DNA of 50,584 nucleotides from an uncultured Desulfovibrio sp. Its GTDB lineage: Bacteria; Desulfobacterota; Desulfovibrionia; Desulfovibrionales; Desulfovibrionaceae. The stretch lies in NCBI GenBank assembly GCA_947038175.1, contig CAMQVJ010000010.1, forward strand, positions 1 through 50,584, read 5' to 3'. The translations under genes and the position numbers were made by a program. The notes under the pieces are model-generated. The model worked only from the letters and a program-made list of their open reading frames with translations. It was not told the origin of the DNA and made no database searches. This document shows, in pieces, positions 37,953 to 45,764 of the stretch (position 1 is the stretch's first letter; each line of letters opens with the position of its first letter).

Positions 37953-39131
37953 CTATTCAGGCTTTGATATAATAGACGGTTCAGCTTGAGACGGTTCAGC
38001 ATCAAAACTATTTCTTTTTTGAGCTTTCTCTCGTGGACGGGGAGTGTTCTGGCGAGGTTTTCGCTTAACAGGATCGGCCGCCGGGGCTTTTTCCTTATAT
38101 TCCGCATCATCCAACAGTCCCGCCAAATCAGCCTCTACACCCTCAGAATCAAGTCCCATGTAGTCATACTCAGACTTATTACGAGGCATAGCGGACGGAG
38201 CCCGTGAAGATTCTACACGCTTAGAGTTAAGTGTGTCCCACTCATCGATATTAATTTCCTCTTCCTGCCCTGCATCATTCAAAGCAAAAATGGAATTACG
38301 AAACATATTACTACGAATAACACGTAAAAAACCGCGATCCGTTTGATAGCGCTTGCCAATTTTAGGAGCAGAGCGGTGAAAAGAATCGTAGTTTTCTTGT
38401 TCATAGCTGAGGCAACATAATAGGCGTCCGCACATACCAGAAATTTTTGCAGGATTAAGGAAGAGATTCTGTTCCTTCGCCATTTTTATAGTCACTGGTG
38501 CAAATTCTTTCAAATGTCGTCTACAACAAACAACCATACCACAATTACCAAGCGTGCCAAGCATTTGGGTTTCATGGCGCACCCCAATTTGCCTAAGCTC
38601 AATACGTGTTCGATACTCTCTCACCAAATCCTTCACAAGTTCACGAAAATCAATACGAGTAGGAGCTGTGAAGTAAAAGATGATTTTACTTTTATCAAGC
38701 AAAATTTCCACATCCACAAGCTTCATATCGAGCTCTCGCTCCCTCACGCATTTTTTACAATAAACGTGAGCTTCTTGACTCAACTTAGCGTTATTTTCAG
38801 TAATAATAAGTTCTTCCGCAGTTGCAGCACGAACACTTGAATAGACTTGGACTTGTGTCGCTTCAAAATTCTCTGAAAATTCATCCTTTCCTTTCATCGT
38901 ACATCTAGAAGGAGTATTTTCTTTGTTGCAACATTGCTCTTCTGTTTTATTTGAAGAAAACAAAGAAGTTATTTGATTACTTTGCCAAACAACACGACCG
39001 CAAGAAAGAGAGTTTTCCGTTTGAACAACGACAGCTTGATCACAAGCAAAAACTTCTGCATCATTCCTTTCATAAGTACCTATTCGCACTTGACCATGAC
39101 GACTAAAACGTATTCCAATAAATTGCTTCAT
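37953..39131 (-). CDS. PSP1-domain protein (RicT/YaaT-like)
   Basis: A 392-residue protein. The core (about residues 110-290: CKKCVRERELDMKLVDVEIL, LGTLGNCGMVVCC, GMCGRLLCCLSYEQENYD) is the PSP1/RicT domain with many Cys, possibly binding an Fe-S cluster as in the Bacillus Y-complex. The last 90 residues are basic and low-complexity. It lies upstream of metG on the same strand. Function in this group is unknown. Ends in TAG with another TAG five codons later. Confidence 0.85.
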   Translation of the reverse strand: MKQFIGIRFSRHGQVRIGTYERNDAEVFACDQAVVVQTENSLSCGRVVWQSNQITSLFSSNKTEEQCCNKENTPSRCTMKGKDEFSENFEATQVQVYSSVRAATAEELIITENNAKLSQEAHVYCKKCVRERELDMKLVDVEILLDKSKIIFYFTAPTRIDFRELVKDLVREYRTRIELRQIGVRHETQMLGTLGNCGMVVCCRRHLKEFAPVTIKMAKEQNLFLNPAKISGMCGRLLCCLSYEQENYDSFHRSAPKIGKRYQTDRGFLRVIRSNMFRNSIFALNDAGQEEEINIDEWDTLNSKRVESSRAPSAMPRNKSEYDYMGLDSEGVEADLAGLLDDAEYKEKAPAADPVKRKPRQNTPRPREKAQKRNSFDAEPSQAEPSIISKPE

Positions 39132-39406
39132 ATATATTTATCAAATAAAAATTTGATTCCTTATGTTCTATCTATCTGAAAAATATAAATATTTATCAAA
39201 TCATTAAAAGGTACTCATAAAAATACTTTGTGGGTCTTTGCTATAACACATAACTAACCACAAATTCCTAACCTTCTTTTCTCTAATTTATATGCTAGTG
39301 TCAACTCTTTTATATACAGAGAGTCAAGGCAAAGCATATAATCTATCCTATATTATATAAAGGAAAGTACTTCTTGCTTCCTTTCAAAATAAGGAAAAAA
39401 CTAGAA

Positions 39407-40444
39407 TCACAGGATAATAGGTAGATCCGTATAACCATGCGCTTGCATCAAAGAATCATAGCCAACATCATGTAACATCGCCTTACAATCCTGTAGAGAA
39501 TACGCGCGCCCATCACTTGTGTCCGTAGCTAAATCCCGAGGGTTTATACCAAACTCAGCATAAATACAATTCGCACCAGAACTAAGCCCAAGTAAATCAG
39601 GCTCATGGATAGCAATACTTGAAAGCTCTTTATTGCCTATCATGGCAAGAGTGAGCACTGCTACAATCTGCGCCGAACGCAGCAAATCAATTTGCCCACG
39701 AGAAGCCAATGCGCTACCAGGCACACAAATTCGACGCATCACAGCATTTTGAAAACATTCATACTCAGAAGACAAAAGAATCTGATCAATTATTTCTTCA
39801 TTAGTATGCTCTGGACCTATAGGCTCACAGCACGTATACCAATCAAGCCCTACTTTTTTAAGGTCAGCAATCGACTTTATTCGTTCCTCTGGCTGAATGG
39901 TGGTGTCTTTTCCTTCGCCAAGGCGTAATACGTGATACGCACCACTCACCCCAGCAGATTTCAATTCTTGAGCCTGTGTAAGTTCTAAATCTCCGCAATT
40001 AATAACTATATCAATATTGCTTGGCAAAGCCTTTCTTGTTCTCTCAACAATATCAAGCATAAAGGAAAAATCAAATGTATGCATAAAAAGTAAAAAATGC
40101 GCATACGCACCTTTTTGATGAATCAACGTGTTATTAATCAATAATAAAGCATCATTTGAAATGCGAGAAACTTCTTGAGTAAACGTACTTTGCCCAAAGT
40201 TACAAAAAGCACAATCAGCCGAACAAGGAAAAGACTCTATGCCTGTTTGACAAAGCAACATGCTTTTAGTTCCAAAACGTTTGCGCGATATAGACTTGGC
40301 AGCTGAACGCAAAAAATCAGACTCCATCCCATAGGGATCTAGTGATAATAAGTGGAGTAATTCCGACCTACTAGGAGGGATATTACAAAGAGATTTTTCT
40401 AGAATTGCTTGTGTTTGCGAGGAGAGAGCAGAGAAAAAATTCAT
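39407..40444 (-). CDS. BioB/HydE/PylB-type radical SAM protein
   Basis: A 345-residue radical SAM protein with the CxxxCxxC cluster motif in PCSADCAFCNFGQ (about residues 76-85), then a TIM-barrel pattern like biotin synthase (GDLELTQAQELKSAGVSGAYH, RRICVPGSALASR). Product not deducible: it is close to the BioB/HydE/PylB class but the CNFGQ tail after the motif differs from all three. It is divergent from the TRAP gene and 1.7 kb from the Pyl cassette, whose PylB belongs to the same superfamily. Ends in TGA. Confidence 0.78.
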   Translation of the reverse strand: MNFFSALSSQTQAILEKSLCNIPPSRSELLHLLSLDPYGMESDFLRSAAKSISRKRFGTKSMLLCQTGIESFPCSADCAFCNFGQSTFTQEVSRISNDALLLINNTLIHQKGAYAHFLLFMHTFDFSFMLDIVERTRKALPSNIDIVINCGDLELTQAQELKSAGVSGAYHVLRLGEGKDTTIQPEERIKSIADLKKVGLDWYTCCEPIGPEHTNEEIIDQILLSSEYECFQNAVMRRICVPGSALASRGQIDLLRSAQIVAVLTLAMIGNKELSSIAIHEPDLLGLSSGANCIYAEFGINPRDLATDTSDGRAYSLQDCKAMLHDVGYDSLMQAHGYTDLPIIL

Positions 40445-40985
40445 AATTACCCCAAAAAATATCTATATAATATGATAGAAGGAGAAAACATACTACACCC
40501 TAGCACAACGTAGATTATTATTCAAGTAAAGACAGCTATCCATTTTCAAAATAAATAAAATAAATAAACTATTTTCAACTAAATAGAACCTAAGAATTTA
40601 TTATCATGGTAATTATCAGACAGTTGGGTTTCCATAATTGAACGATGTTTCATTTAAAAAAGAAAATTCTTCAGAAACAATCTCAGCACATCAGACAATT
40701 CCTTTATTTTCAATAAGATAAGCCCTATAAAATCAACCCCAATCAATTATTAATGCAGAGTTGTGAAAATAATAACAAATAGGGCTTGACATCTTCACCC
40801 TAAAAAGCTCTAATAAAGGTAGATATACAAGACTAGCTATCACAAATACTTCATAAAAGCGTCATAGTATTCCAAAATCACCCCCTCAACTAACGGGAAA
40901 GGGAGTCGATTAAAGTTATTGCAAAGCGCACAAAACGTGTGTTAACAAATACCCTTCATAACCTACAAAACTGGAGAGAAGATTT
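40445..40985. other. Divergent intergenic region with the promoter of the TRAP gene
   Basis: About 540 AT-rich bases between the BioB-like gene and the TRAP gene. The only element I can support is the sigma-70 promoter at 40786-40814. The rest shows no gene or riboswitch fold that I recognise. Confidence 0.6.
40786..40814 (+). promoter_or_regulatory. Sigma-70 promoter of the TRAP binding-protein gene
   Basis: TTGACA (40786-40791), a 17-base spacer and TCTAAT (40809-40814), giving a leader of about 165 bases. Near-consensus spacing and sequence. Confidence 0.75.
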
Positions 40986-41993
40986 ATGAAAATTAAAGCT
41001 TTGGTATTATGTTTGAGTGTTCTTCTTGGCTCAGCCTTTACAGCTATTGCTGCACCAAGTATGACTTTAAATGTTGGCACAGGTGACCCTGAAAACTCCG
41101 AACAAGGTGTTGTTGCAAAAGTTTTTGCAGAATATGTCATGGAAAAAACCAAAGGAGACATCAAAGTTCAATGTTTCTTTAGTGGTGCCTTAGGAGACGA
41201 AAGCGAATGTCTGCGTAATGTTCAAAAAGGAACATTACCTTTCACAGTTGCGGGGATTGCAAACCTTGTACCTTTTGAAAAACGCCTAGGTATACTCACC
41301 CTTCCTTATCTCTTTTCAAACTTAGACGAAGTTGTTGCAGGTACAACTGGCGAAGCTGCTAAACTTCTAGGAACATATGCTGAAAAAGCTGGCTTTCGTA
41401 TTCTTACTTGGACATATACCGATTTCCGTTATATCTCCAACAGTAAACGTCCAATTACGAAAATCGAAGACATTAAAGGTCTAAAATTCCGCGTGCCACA
41501 AAGTGCAGTTCTTATTGCTGCTTATAACGCTTTTGGTGGCAGCCCAACCCCTATTTCATGGGCAGAAACATTTACAGCATTACAACAAGGCGTTGTTGAT
41601 GGTCAGTGCTACGGATATATTGGCTTTAAAGCAAATAAATTCAACGAAGCAAACCAAAAATACATTTCAGAAGTACATTACACTTACCAATTACAACCTC
41701 TTGTAATGAGTGAACGTGTATACAAAAAAATGACAAAAGAACAACAAGCTCTGATGATTGAAGCTGGTCTTGTTGCTCAAGAAGCTGTCCTCAAGTATCA
41801 AATCGAAGAAGGCGGCAAAGCAAAAGCAGCTATTCAAAAAGACGGTATCATTATATCCAAGCTTGAAGATGAAGACAAATGGAAAAAAGCAGCTTTGGAA
41901 ACAGTATGGCCAGAAATGGCAGAATTTGTTGGTGGTGAAGACGCTATCAATGCATACCTAAAAGCCTGTGGAAAGCCTACTTGGACAAAATAA
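40986..41993 (+). CDS. TRAP transporter DctP-type substrate-binding protein
   Basis: A 335-residue periplasmic protein with a signal peptide (cleavage after TAIAA) and the DctP pattern (EYVMEKTKGDIKVQCFF, LKFRVPQS, GGSPTPISWAETFTALQQGVVDGQ). GGAGAG precedes the ATG by seven bases. Ligand is probably an organic anion or, in this group, perhaps a sulfonate such as isethionate; cannot be told from sequence. No dctQ/dctM permease gene is adjacent, so it is an orphan or its partners lie elsewhere. Own promoter and tandem terminators suggest a monocistronic gene. Confidence 0.93.
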   Translation: MKIKALVLCLSVLLGSAFTAIAAPSMTLNVGTGDPENSEQGVVAKVFAEYVMEKTKGDIKVQCFFSGALGDESECLRNVQKGTLPFTVAGIANLVPFEKRLGILTLPYLFSNLDEVVAGTTGEAAKLLGTYAEKAGFRILTWTYTDFRYISNSKRPITKIEDIKGLKFRVPQSAVLIAAYNAFGGSPTPISWAETFTALQQGVVDGQCYGYIGFKANKFNEANQKYISEVHYTYQLQPLVMSERVYKKMTKEQQALMIEAGLVAQEAVLKYQIEEGGKAKAAIQKDGIIISKLEDEDKWKKAALETVWPEMAEFVGGEDAINAYLKACGKPTWTK

Positions 41994-42010
41994 TCGTTTA
42001 GAATATTCCT

Positions 42011-42066
42011 TGAGTGCGTTTTAATAAAACGCACTCATATAAAAAACTGGATAACTCCAGTTTTTT
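42011..42066 (+). terminator. Tandem terminators after the TRAP gene
   Basis: TGAGTGCGTTTTA (42011-42023) pairs with 42025-42037, then AAAAAACTGGA TAAC TCCAGTTTTTT (42041-42066) forms a second stem with a T-run. They isolate the following Pyl cassette from the TRAP transcript. Confidence 0.85.
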
Positions 42067-42088
42067 TGCATAAATACCAACACACATC

Positions 42089-42117
42089 TTGACAGTACCC
42101 ACCTAAAATGATATCAA
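42089..42117 (+). promoter_or_regulatory. Probable promoter of the pyl operon
   Basis: TTGACA (42089-42094), a 17-base spacer and a weak -10, TATCAA (42112-42117). The start site would be near 42124, about 40 bases before the mature tRNA-Pyl, so the tRNA and the pylSn-D genes are probably one transcript. Confidence 0.6.
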
Positions 42118-42165
42118 TATCTCATAGAAATAATTCTCCTAACGCCTTGAATAGCAACGGTATAC

Positions 42166-42237
42166 GGGGTGTGGATCGAAGTGATCATAGGGGCTCTAAC
42201 CCCCTACAGCTGGGCGCAACTCCCGGACACCCCTCCA
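42166..42237 (+). tRNA. pylT: tRNA-Pyl (CUA), reads UAG
   Basis: A 69-nt body plus encoded CCA folds like pyrrolysine tRNA: 7-bp acceptor stem GGGGTGT/ACACCCC, single G between acceptor and D stem, D stem GATC with a five-base loop GAAGT, a 6-bp anticodon stem TAGGGG/CCCCTA around CTCTAAC (anticodon CTA), a three-base variable loop CAG, and T stem CTGGG/CCCGG with loop CGCAACT. The short D-loop without GG and the lack of a TTC T-loop are known Pyl-tRNA traits. The discriminator base is T rather than the G seen in the tRNA-Pyl I remember from Methanosarcina and Desulfitobacterium. pylSn begins 27 bases after the CCA. Confidence 0.95.
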
Positions 42238-42264
42238 AAACTTAACAATAAGTTGGCTAGCAAT

Positions 42265-42624
42265 ATGAGTATTTCACTTTCAACTTCTCGTCCTCCAAAA
42301 AAAACGCGTACTTATCGAAAAAACCAACCGCTTTTTGCCCTTATCAACAAAATGAAACTTTGGCCATCACGTCAAGGCATATTGCATGGTATTCGAGAAA
42401 TCACGGTAAATACAAATATGGCTACGCTAACGACACATTGCGGACATACTTTTACCGTCTACAATTCAAAAACCTCTCGAGCTAACCGTTGGCTAAGAAA
42501 TAAAAGCATTGTTAAACCTTGCAAATTTTGTGCTGTCCCTGAATGGAAGCTAGAAAAATACCAAGGTACCTCTTTCAAAAAGAAACACGGGTCAAGACTA
42601 GACGTCCAAAAGGTATCCTCATGA
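42265..42624 (+). CDS. pylSn: PylSn: N-terminal tRNA-binding half of pyrrolysyl-tRNA synthetase
   Basis: A 119-residue protein that matches the N-terminal domain of archaeal PylRS: PLFALINKMKLWPSRQGILH (family: L..LI....LW.SR.G..H), CGHTFTVYNSKTSRANRWLR and KPCKFC. This domain binds the compact T-arm and variable loop of tRNA-Pyl and carries a zinc site. A basic extension of about 20 residues precedes the domain. The ATG at 42265 has no Shine-Dalgarno sequence. The stop overlaps the pylSc start as ATGA. A His of the family zinc site just before CxxC seems to be replaced, as judged by eye. Confidence 0.93.
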   Translation: MSISLSTSRPPKKTRTYRKNQPLFALINKMKLWPSRQGILHGIREITVNTNMATLTTHCGHTFTVYNSKTSRANRWLRNKSIVKPCKFCAVPEWKLEKYQGTSFKKKHGSRLDVQKVSS

Positions 42625-43457
42625 ACTATAGTGAAGTCCAACTCAATCGCTTACAAGAATTAGGCACGCCTTTAGCAAGTATCTCTCAGTCTTTTGAAAC
42701 CATAGAGGAAAGAAACATAAGTTTTCAAAAACTAGAGCAGCAAATTGTCATCAATCTCAAAAAAAGACTTGAAGATTTTGTTGCCAATGAGCGCCGTCCA
42801 CGTATTCTAAAGCTGGAAGAAAATATTTCAGCACTTCTTCGTTCTCAAGGATTTATCCAAGTACATACTCCCACAATTCTTGCCAAAAACCGTTTAGAGA
42901 AAATGGGAATCACTGCAGATACCGCCATGTTTGATCAAGTTTTTTGGATTGATAACAAAAAATGCTTGCGCCCTATGTTGGCCCCGCATCTTTATGAATA
43001 CATGGTGGATCTTGGTAAGCTATTACCTCGCCCACTACGTCTCTTTGAAATAGGTACATGCTACAGAAAAGAAACCAGTGGCACAAAACACGCCAATGAA
43101 TTTACTATGCTAAACCTAGTAGAAATGGGACTACCTGAAGACACAGACTTCTTAGCAAGATTAAAAGAACTCGGTTCTACAATCTTGGCAGAAGCAGGAA
43201 TTTCTTCTTGGTCCATGCCTCTTGAAAACTCCACCGTATACGGCGACGCCCATGACTTTATTGATGAAAATGGTCTTGAACTCGCGTCGTCTGCCATTGG
43301 GCCACTTGATATGGATGCCAACTGGAGAGTGACAGAAAATTGGATAGGTATAGGTTTTGGGTTAGAACGCCTTGTGATGTCAGCATCCCATGACGATAAC
43401 CTAGCTAAAGCAGGTCGTAGCATATCTTACCTTGATGGTATCAGATTACACTTATGA
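42621..43457 (+). CDS. pylSc: PylSc: catalytic half of pyrrolysyl-tRNA synthetase
   Basis: A 278-residue class II catalytic domain. RPMLAPHLYEYMVDL (motif 2 region), LFEIGTCYRKE, FTMLNLVEMG (the Asn that contacts Pyl is kept; the Cys two residues on in Methanosarcina is Val), VYGDAHDF (the Tyr lid) and WIGIGFGLERLV (motif 3). It attaches pyrrolysine to tRNA-Pyl. ATG 42621 follows AAGG; a frame open to 42543 lies within pylSn. It overlaps pylSn and pylB by 4 bases each, so all three are coupled. Confidence 0.96.
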   Translation: MNYSEVQLNRLQELGTPLASISQSFETIEERNISFQKLEQQIVINLKKRLEDFVANERRPRILKLEENISALLRSQGFIQVHTPTILAKNRLEKMGITADTAMFDQVFWIDNKKCLRPMLAPHLYEYMVDLGKLLPRPLRLFEIGTCYRKETSGTKHANEFTMLNLVEMGLPEDTDFLARLKELGSTILAEAGISSWSMPLENSTVYGDAHDFIDENGLELASSAIGPLDMDANWRVTENWIGIGFGLERLVMSASHDDNLAKAGRSISYLDGIRLHL

Positions 43458-44536
43458 TGGATAAAAAAATAAACATAATGAAAAACACAAACATGAACAA
43501 TCTCCCCTACTCATACGATAAAATACTCAATATTTTAACCACACACGCCAGTGATGATGAAGCGTCTTTGTTTGCAGAAGCAAGAAAAGTACGTCAATCT
43601 ATGACAGGGAATAAAATATTTATTTATGGCTTCATCTACTTAAGTACATATTGCCGTAATGCATGTACATTTTGTCTTTACAGCAAAAAAAATAAAGAAC
43701 TTTCCCGTTATCGTAAAAATCTTTCTGAAATTTTAGAAATTGCAAAACGCCTCGCCGATGACGGGGTTCATTTGCTTGATCTTACGCTTGGAGAAGATCC
43801 TTATTTCGTAGAAGAAAAAGGCCTTGATCAATTCTTAGAAATTATCAGAAAGGTAAAAGACACAACACAGCTACCTATCATGGTTTCCCCTGGGGTATTA
43901 CCTCAAAATGCGTATACATTATTACGCCAAGCAGGCGCTGATTGGTACGCATGTTATCAAGAAACACATGATCGCCAAGAATTTGCACGCCTGCGTCCAC
44001 AACAAGATTTTGATTTACGTATAAATTCACGCAAATGGGCACACGAAGCAGGCCTATTAGTAGAAGATGGACTCCTCACAGGAACTGGCGAAAGTATGGA
44101 AAGCCTTGCTCAATCCATTGATAATTTCAAGACGGCGGATCTTAATCAATCTCGTATCATGACATATGTTGGGCATGAAAGCACCATTCCTATGCATGCA
44201 CTTGCCAAAAACACAGAACTACGTGCGATTTCTTTACTACGCCTCACAAACCCTCAGCACCTTATTCCAGCCTCCCTTGATATTGATGGATTAGAAGGCT
44301 TAGAAAGCAGAATCATGGCAGGGGCTAATCTTATAACTTCAATTGTACCCGCTGGTTTTGGCTTAAATGGTGTTGCCTCCGCTGACAAGGATATCGAAAA
44401 TCAACAGCGCAGTGTCGTTGCTGTCAAAGAACGCTTAAAACGTCTTGATTTAGAATTGGCATCTGTTGCAGATTATAAAGAATGGATAGAAAATACTCGC
44501 AAAAATAACATGCTGCAAAAGGACGTGGTATCATGA
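43454..44536 (+). CDS. pylB: PylB: 3-methylornithine synthase (radical SAM)
   Basis: A 360-residue radical SAM enzyme that rearranges lysine to (3R)-3-methyl-D-ornithine. Cluster motif CRNACTFC (about residues 66-73) preceded by IYLSTY, then the PylB-type core DGVHLLDLTLGEDPYF and GADWYACYQETHD. Start at ATG 43454 or the adjacent ATG 43457. It overlaps pylSc and pylC by four bases each. Ends in TGA. Confidence 0.96.
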   Translation: MMDKKINIMKNTNMNNLPYSYDKILNILTTHASDDEASLFAEARKVRQSMTGNKIFIYGFIYLSTYCRNACTFCLYSKKNKELSRYRKNLSEILEIAKRLADDGVHLLDLTLGEDPYFVEEKGLDQFLEIIRKVKDTTQLPIMVSPGVLPQNAYTLLRQAGADWYACYQETHDRQEFARLRPQQDFDLRINSRKWAHEAGLLVEDGLLTGTGESMESLAQSIDNFKTADLNQSRIMTYVGHESTIPMHALAKNTELRAISLLRLTNPQHLIPASLDIDGLEGLESRIMAGANLITSIVPAGFGLNGVASADKDIENQQRSVVAVKERLKRLDLELASVADYKEWIENTRKNNMLQKDVVS

Positions 44537-45762
44537 AGGTACTCATCTGCGGTGGAAGCTTACAAGGAGTAGAGCTCTGCTTTCTTGCTAAAGAAGCAGA
44601 TTGGAAAACCTATTTAATAGACAAAAACGAACAATGCCCCGCTTCTAAACTCGCCGATGTTAATATATGTTTTGACCTCACCCTGCTTGATTCACTTGAT
44701 TTTAATAACACCTCCACCGACATAGGCGCTATCAGCAACACGAACGCCAGTGTATTAGATATTTTTCACCTCGTAGATCTCATTATTCCCGCCACTGAAA
44801 ATGCTAAAGCACTGCAATCGCTCACACGCTTCTGTAAGAAATTTGACCTGAAATTAGCATTTGATGAAAATGCCTACGCCGTTAGCTCTTCAAAAATTGC
44901 CAGTCGAAATCTTTTTCTCGATTGCAATACACCCATCCCCACCCCGTCTTTTCAAGAAAACACTCTTTCTTTTCCCATGATTGCCAAACCCAGCGAAGGG
45001 AGCGGTAGCCAAGGCGTTCAAATTTTTCAAAACATCCATGAATTTCAAAACGCATTTCCTCAAGGTATTGAAACACCTTTATGGATTTTTGAAGCGTATT
45101 GTGATGGCCCTTCTTATTCTATCGAAATTTGTGGAACTCCTAAAAAATACAAAACTTTTGCAGTTACCGCCCTGCATATGGACGAATCTTTTGACTGTAA
45201 AGGCGTAAGCACTCCATCAGGTTTGCCCGCATCAGAAGAAGAAGCCCTCTCCCATGAAGCTATCAAATTAGCAGAAAAGTTAAATTTGCATGGACTTATG
45301 GATTTAGAGGTTATCTGGACAAATACTGGGTATAAAGTGCTTGAAATAGACGCACGTTTCCCAAGTCAAACTCCAAGCGCTGTCTACTTTGCCACAGGGA
45401 TTAATTTAGCAGAACAACTTGCCGCCGCCTTTATAGATTATACCCCACAATCAAAACCCCATGCCCTACACGCTGTAAGATACGAGCATATCTATTGCGA
45501 TTCAAAGAATTGTGTCTCTTTAGGTGAGCATATAATGCAAGCACACGGCCCACTTGAACCTGCTGATTTTTGCGCTCCTTATTCTGCCCTTGTGGGAAAA
45601 ACAGCAGATTCCGTCGCTGCAACTTTCATGTTGCATTGCCCAATTATACAAAGCGACACACAGAACAACGCACACAAAGACGCACAAACAAATTTAGCAA
45701 CCTTATCCCATAAATTTCAGTCCTGCCTGCAATCCTTGCAAACAAAAAGAGAAGGCTTGTAA
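44533..45762 (+). CDS. pylC: PylC: 3-methylornithine-L-lysine ligase (ATP-grasp)
   Basis: A 409-residue ATP-grasp ligase that joins 3-methylornithine to lysine N-epsilon. An N-terminal Rossmann-like region (VLICGGSLQGVELCFLAKEA), the ATP-grasp core MIAKPSEGSGSQGVQIF (about residues 146-162) and the C-terminal metal/ATP loop LEIDARFPSQTPSAVY. The C-terminal 130 residues are longer than in some relatives. Starts within the pylB stop (ATGA) and ends in TAA, 2 bases before pylD. Confidence 0.95.
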   Translation: MKVLICGGSLQGVELCFLAKEADWKTYLIDKNEQCPASKLADVNICFDLTLLDSLDFNNTSTDIGAISNTNASVLDIFHLVDLIIPATENAKALQSLTRFCKKFDLKLAFDENAYAVSSSKIASRNLFLDCNTPIPTPSFQENTLSFPMIAKPSEGSGSQGVQIFQNIHEFQNAFPQGIETPLWIFEAYCDGPSYSIEICGTPKKYKTFAVTALHMDESFDCKGVSTPSGLPASEEEALSHEAIKLAEKLNLHGLMDLEVIWTNTGYKVLEIDARFPSQTPSAVYFATGINLAEQLAAAFIDYTPQSKPHALHAVRYEHIYCDSKNCVSLGEHIMQAHGPLEPADFCAPYSALVGKTADSVAATFMLHCPIIQSDTQNNAHKDAQTNLATLSHKFQSCLQSLQTKREGL

Positions 45763-45764
45763 TT

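Noticed and set aside
39132..39406. Promoter from two TTGAC-like boxes before the PSP1 gene
   Set aside because: TTGACT and TTGACA are present on the minus strand but no -10 lies at a workable spacing, so I could not support it.
42169..42264. Longer pylSn starting inside the tRNA-Pyl gene
   Set aside because: The frame is open through the tRNA but the translated tRNA part has no resemblance to PylSn; ATG 42265 fits the family start.
42543..42620. N-terminal extension of pylSc
   Set aside because: It would overlap most of the pylSn zinc region; ATG 42621 has an RBS and gives the usual PylSc head.
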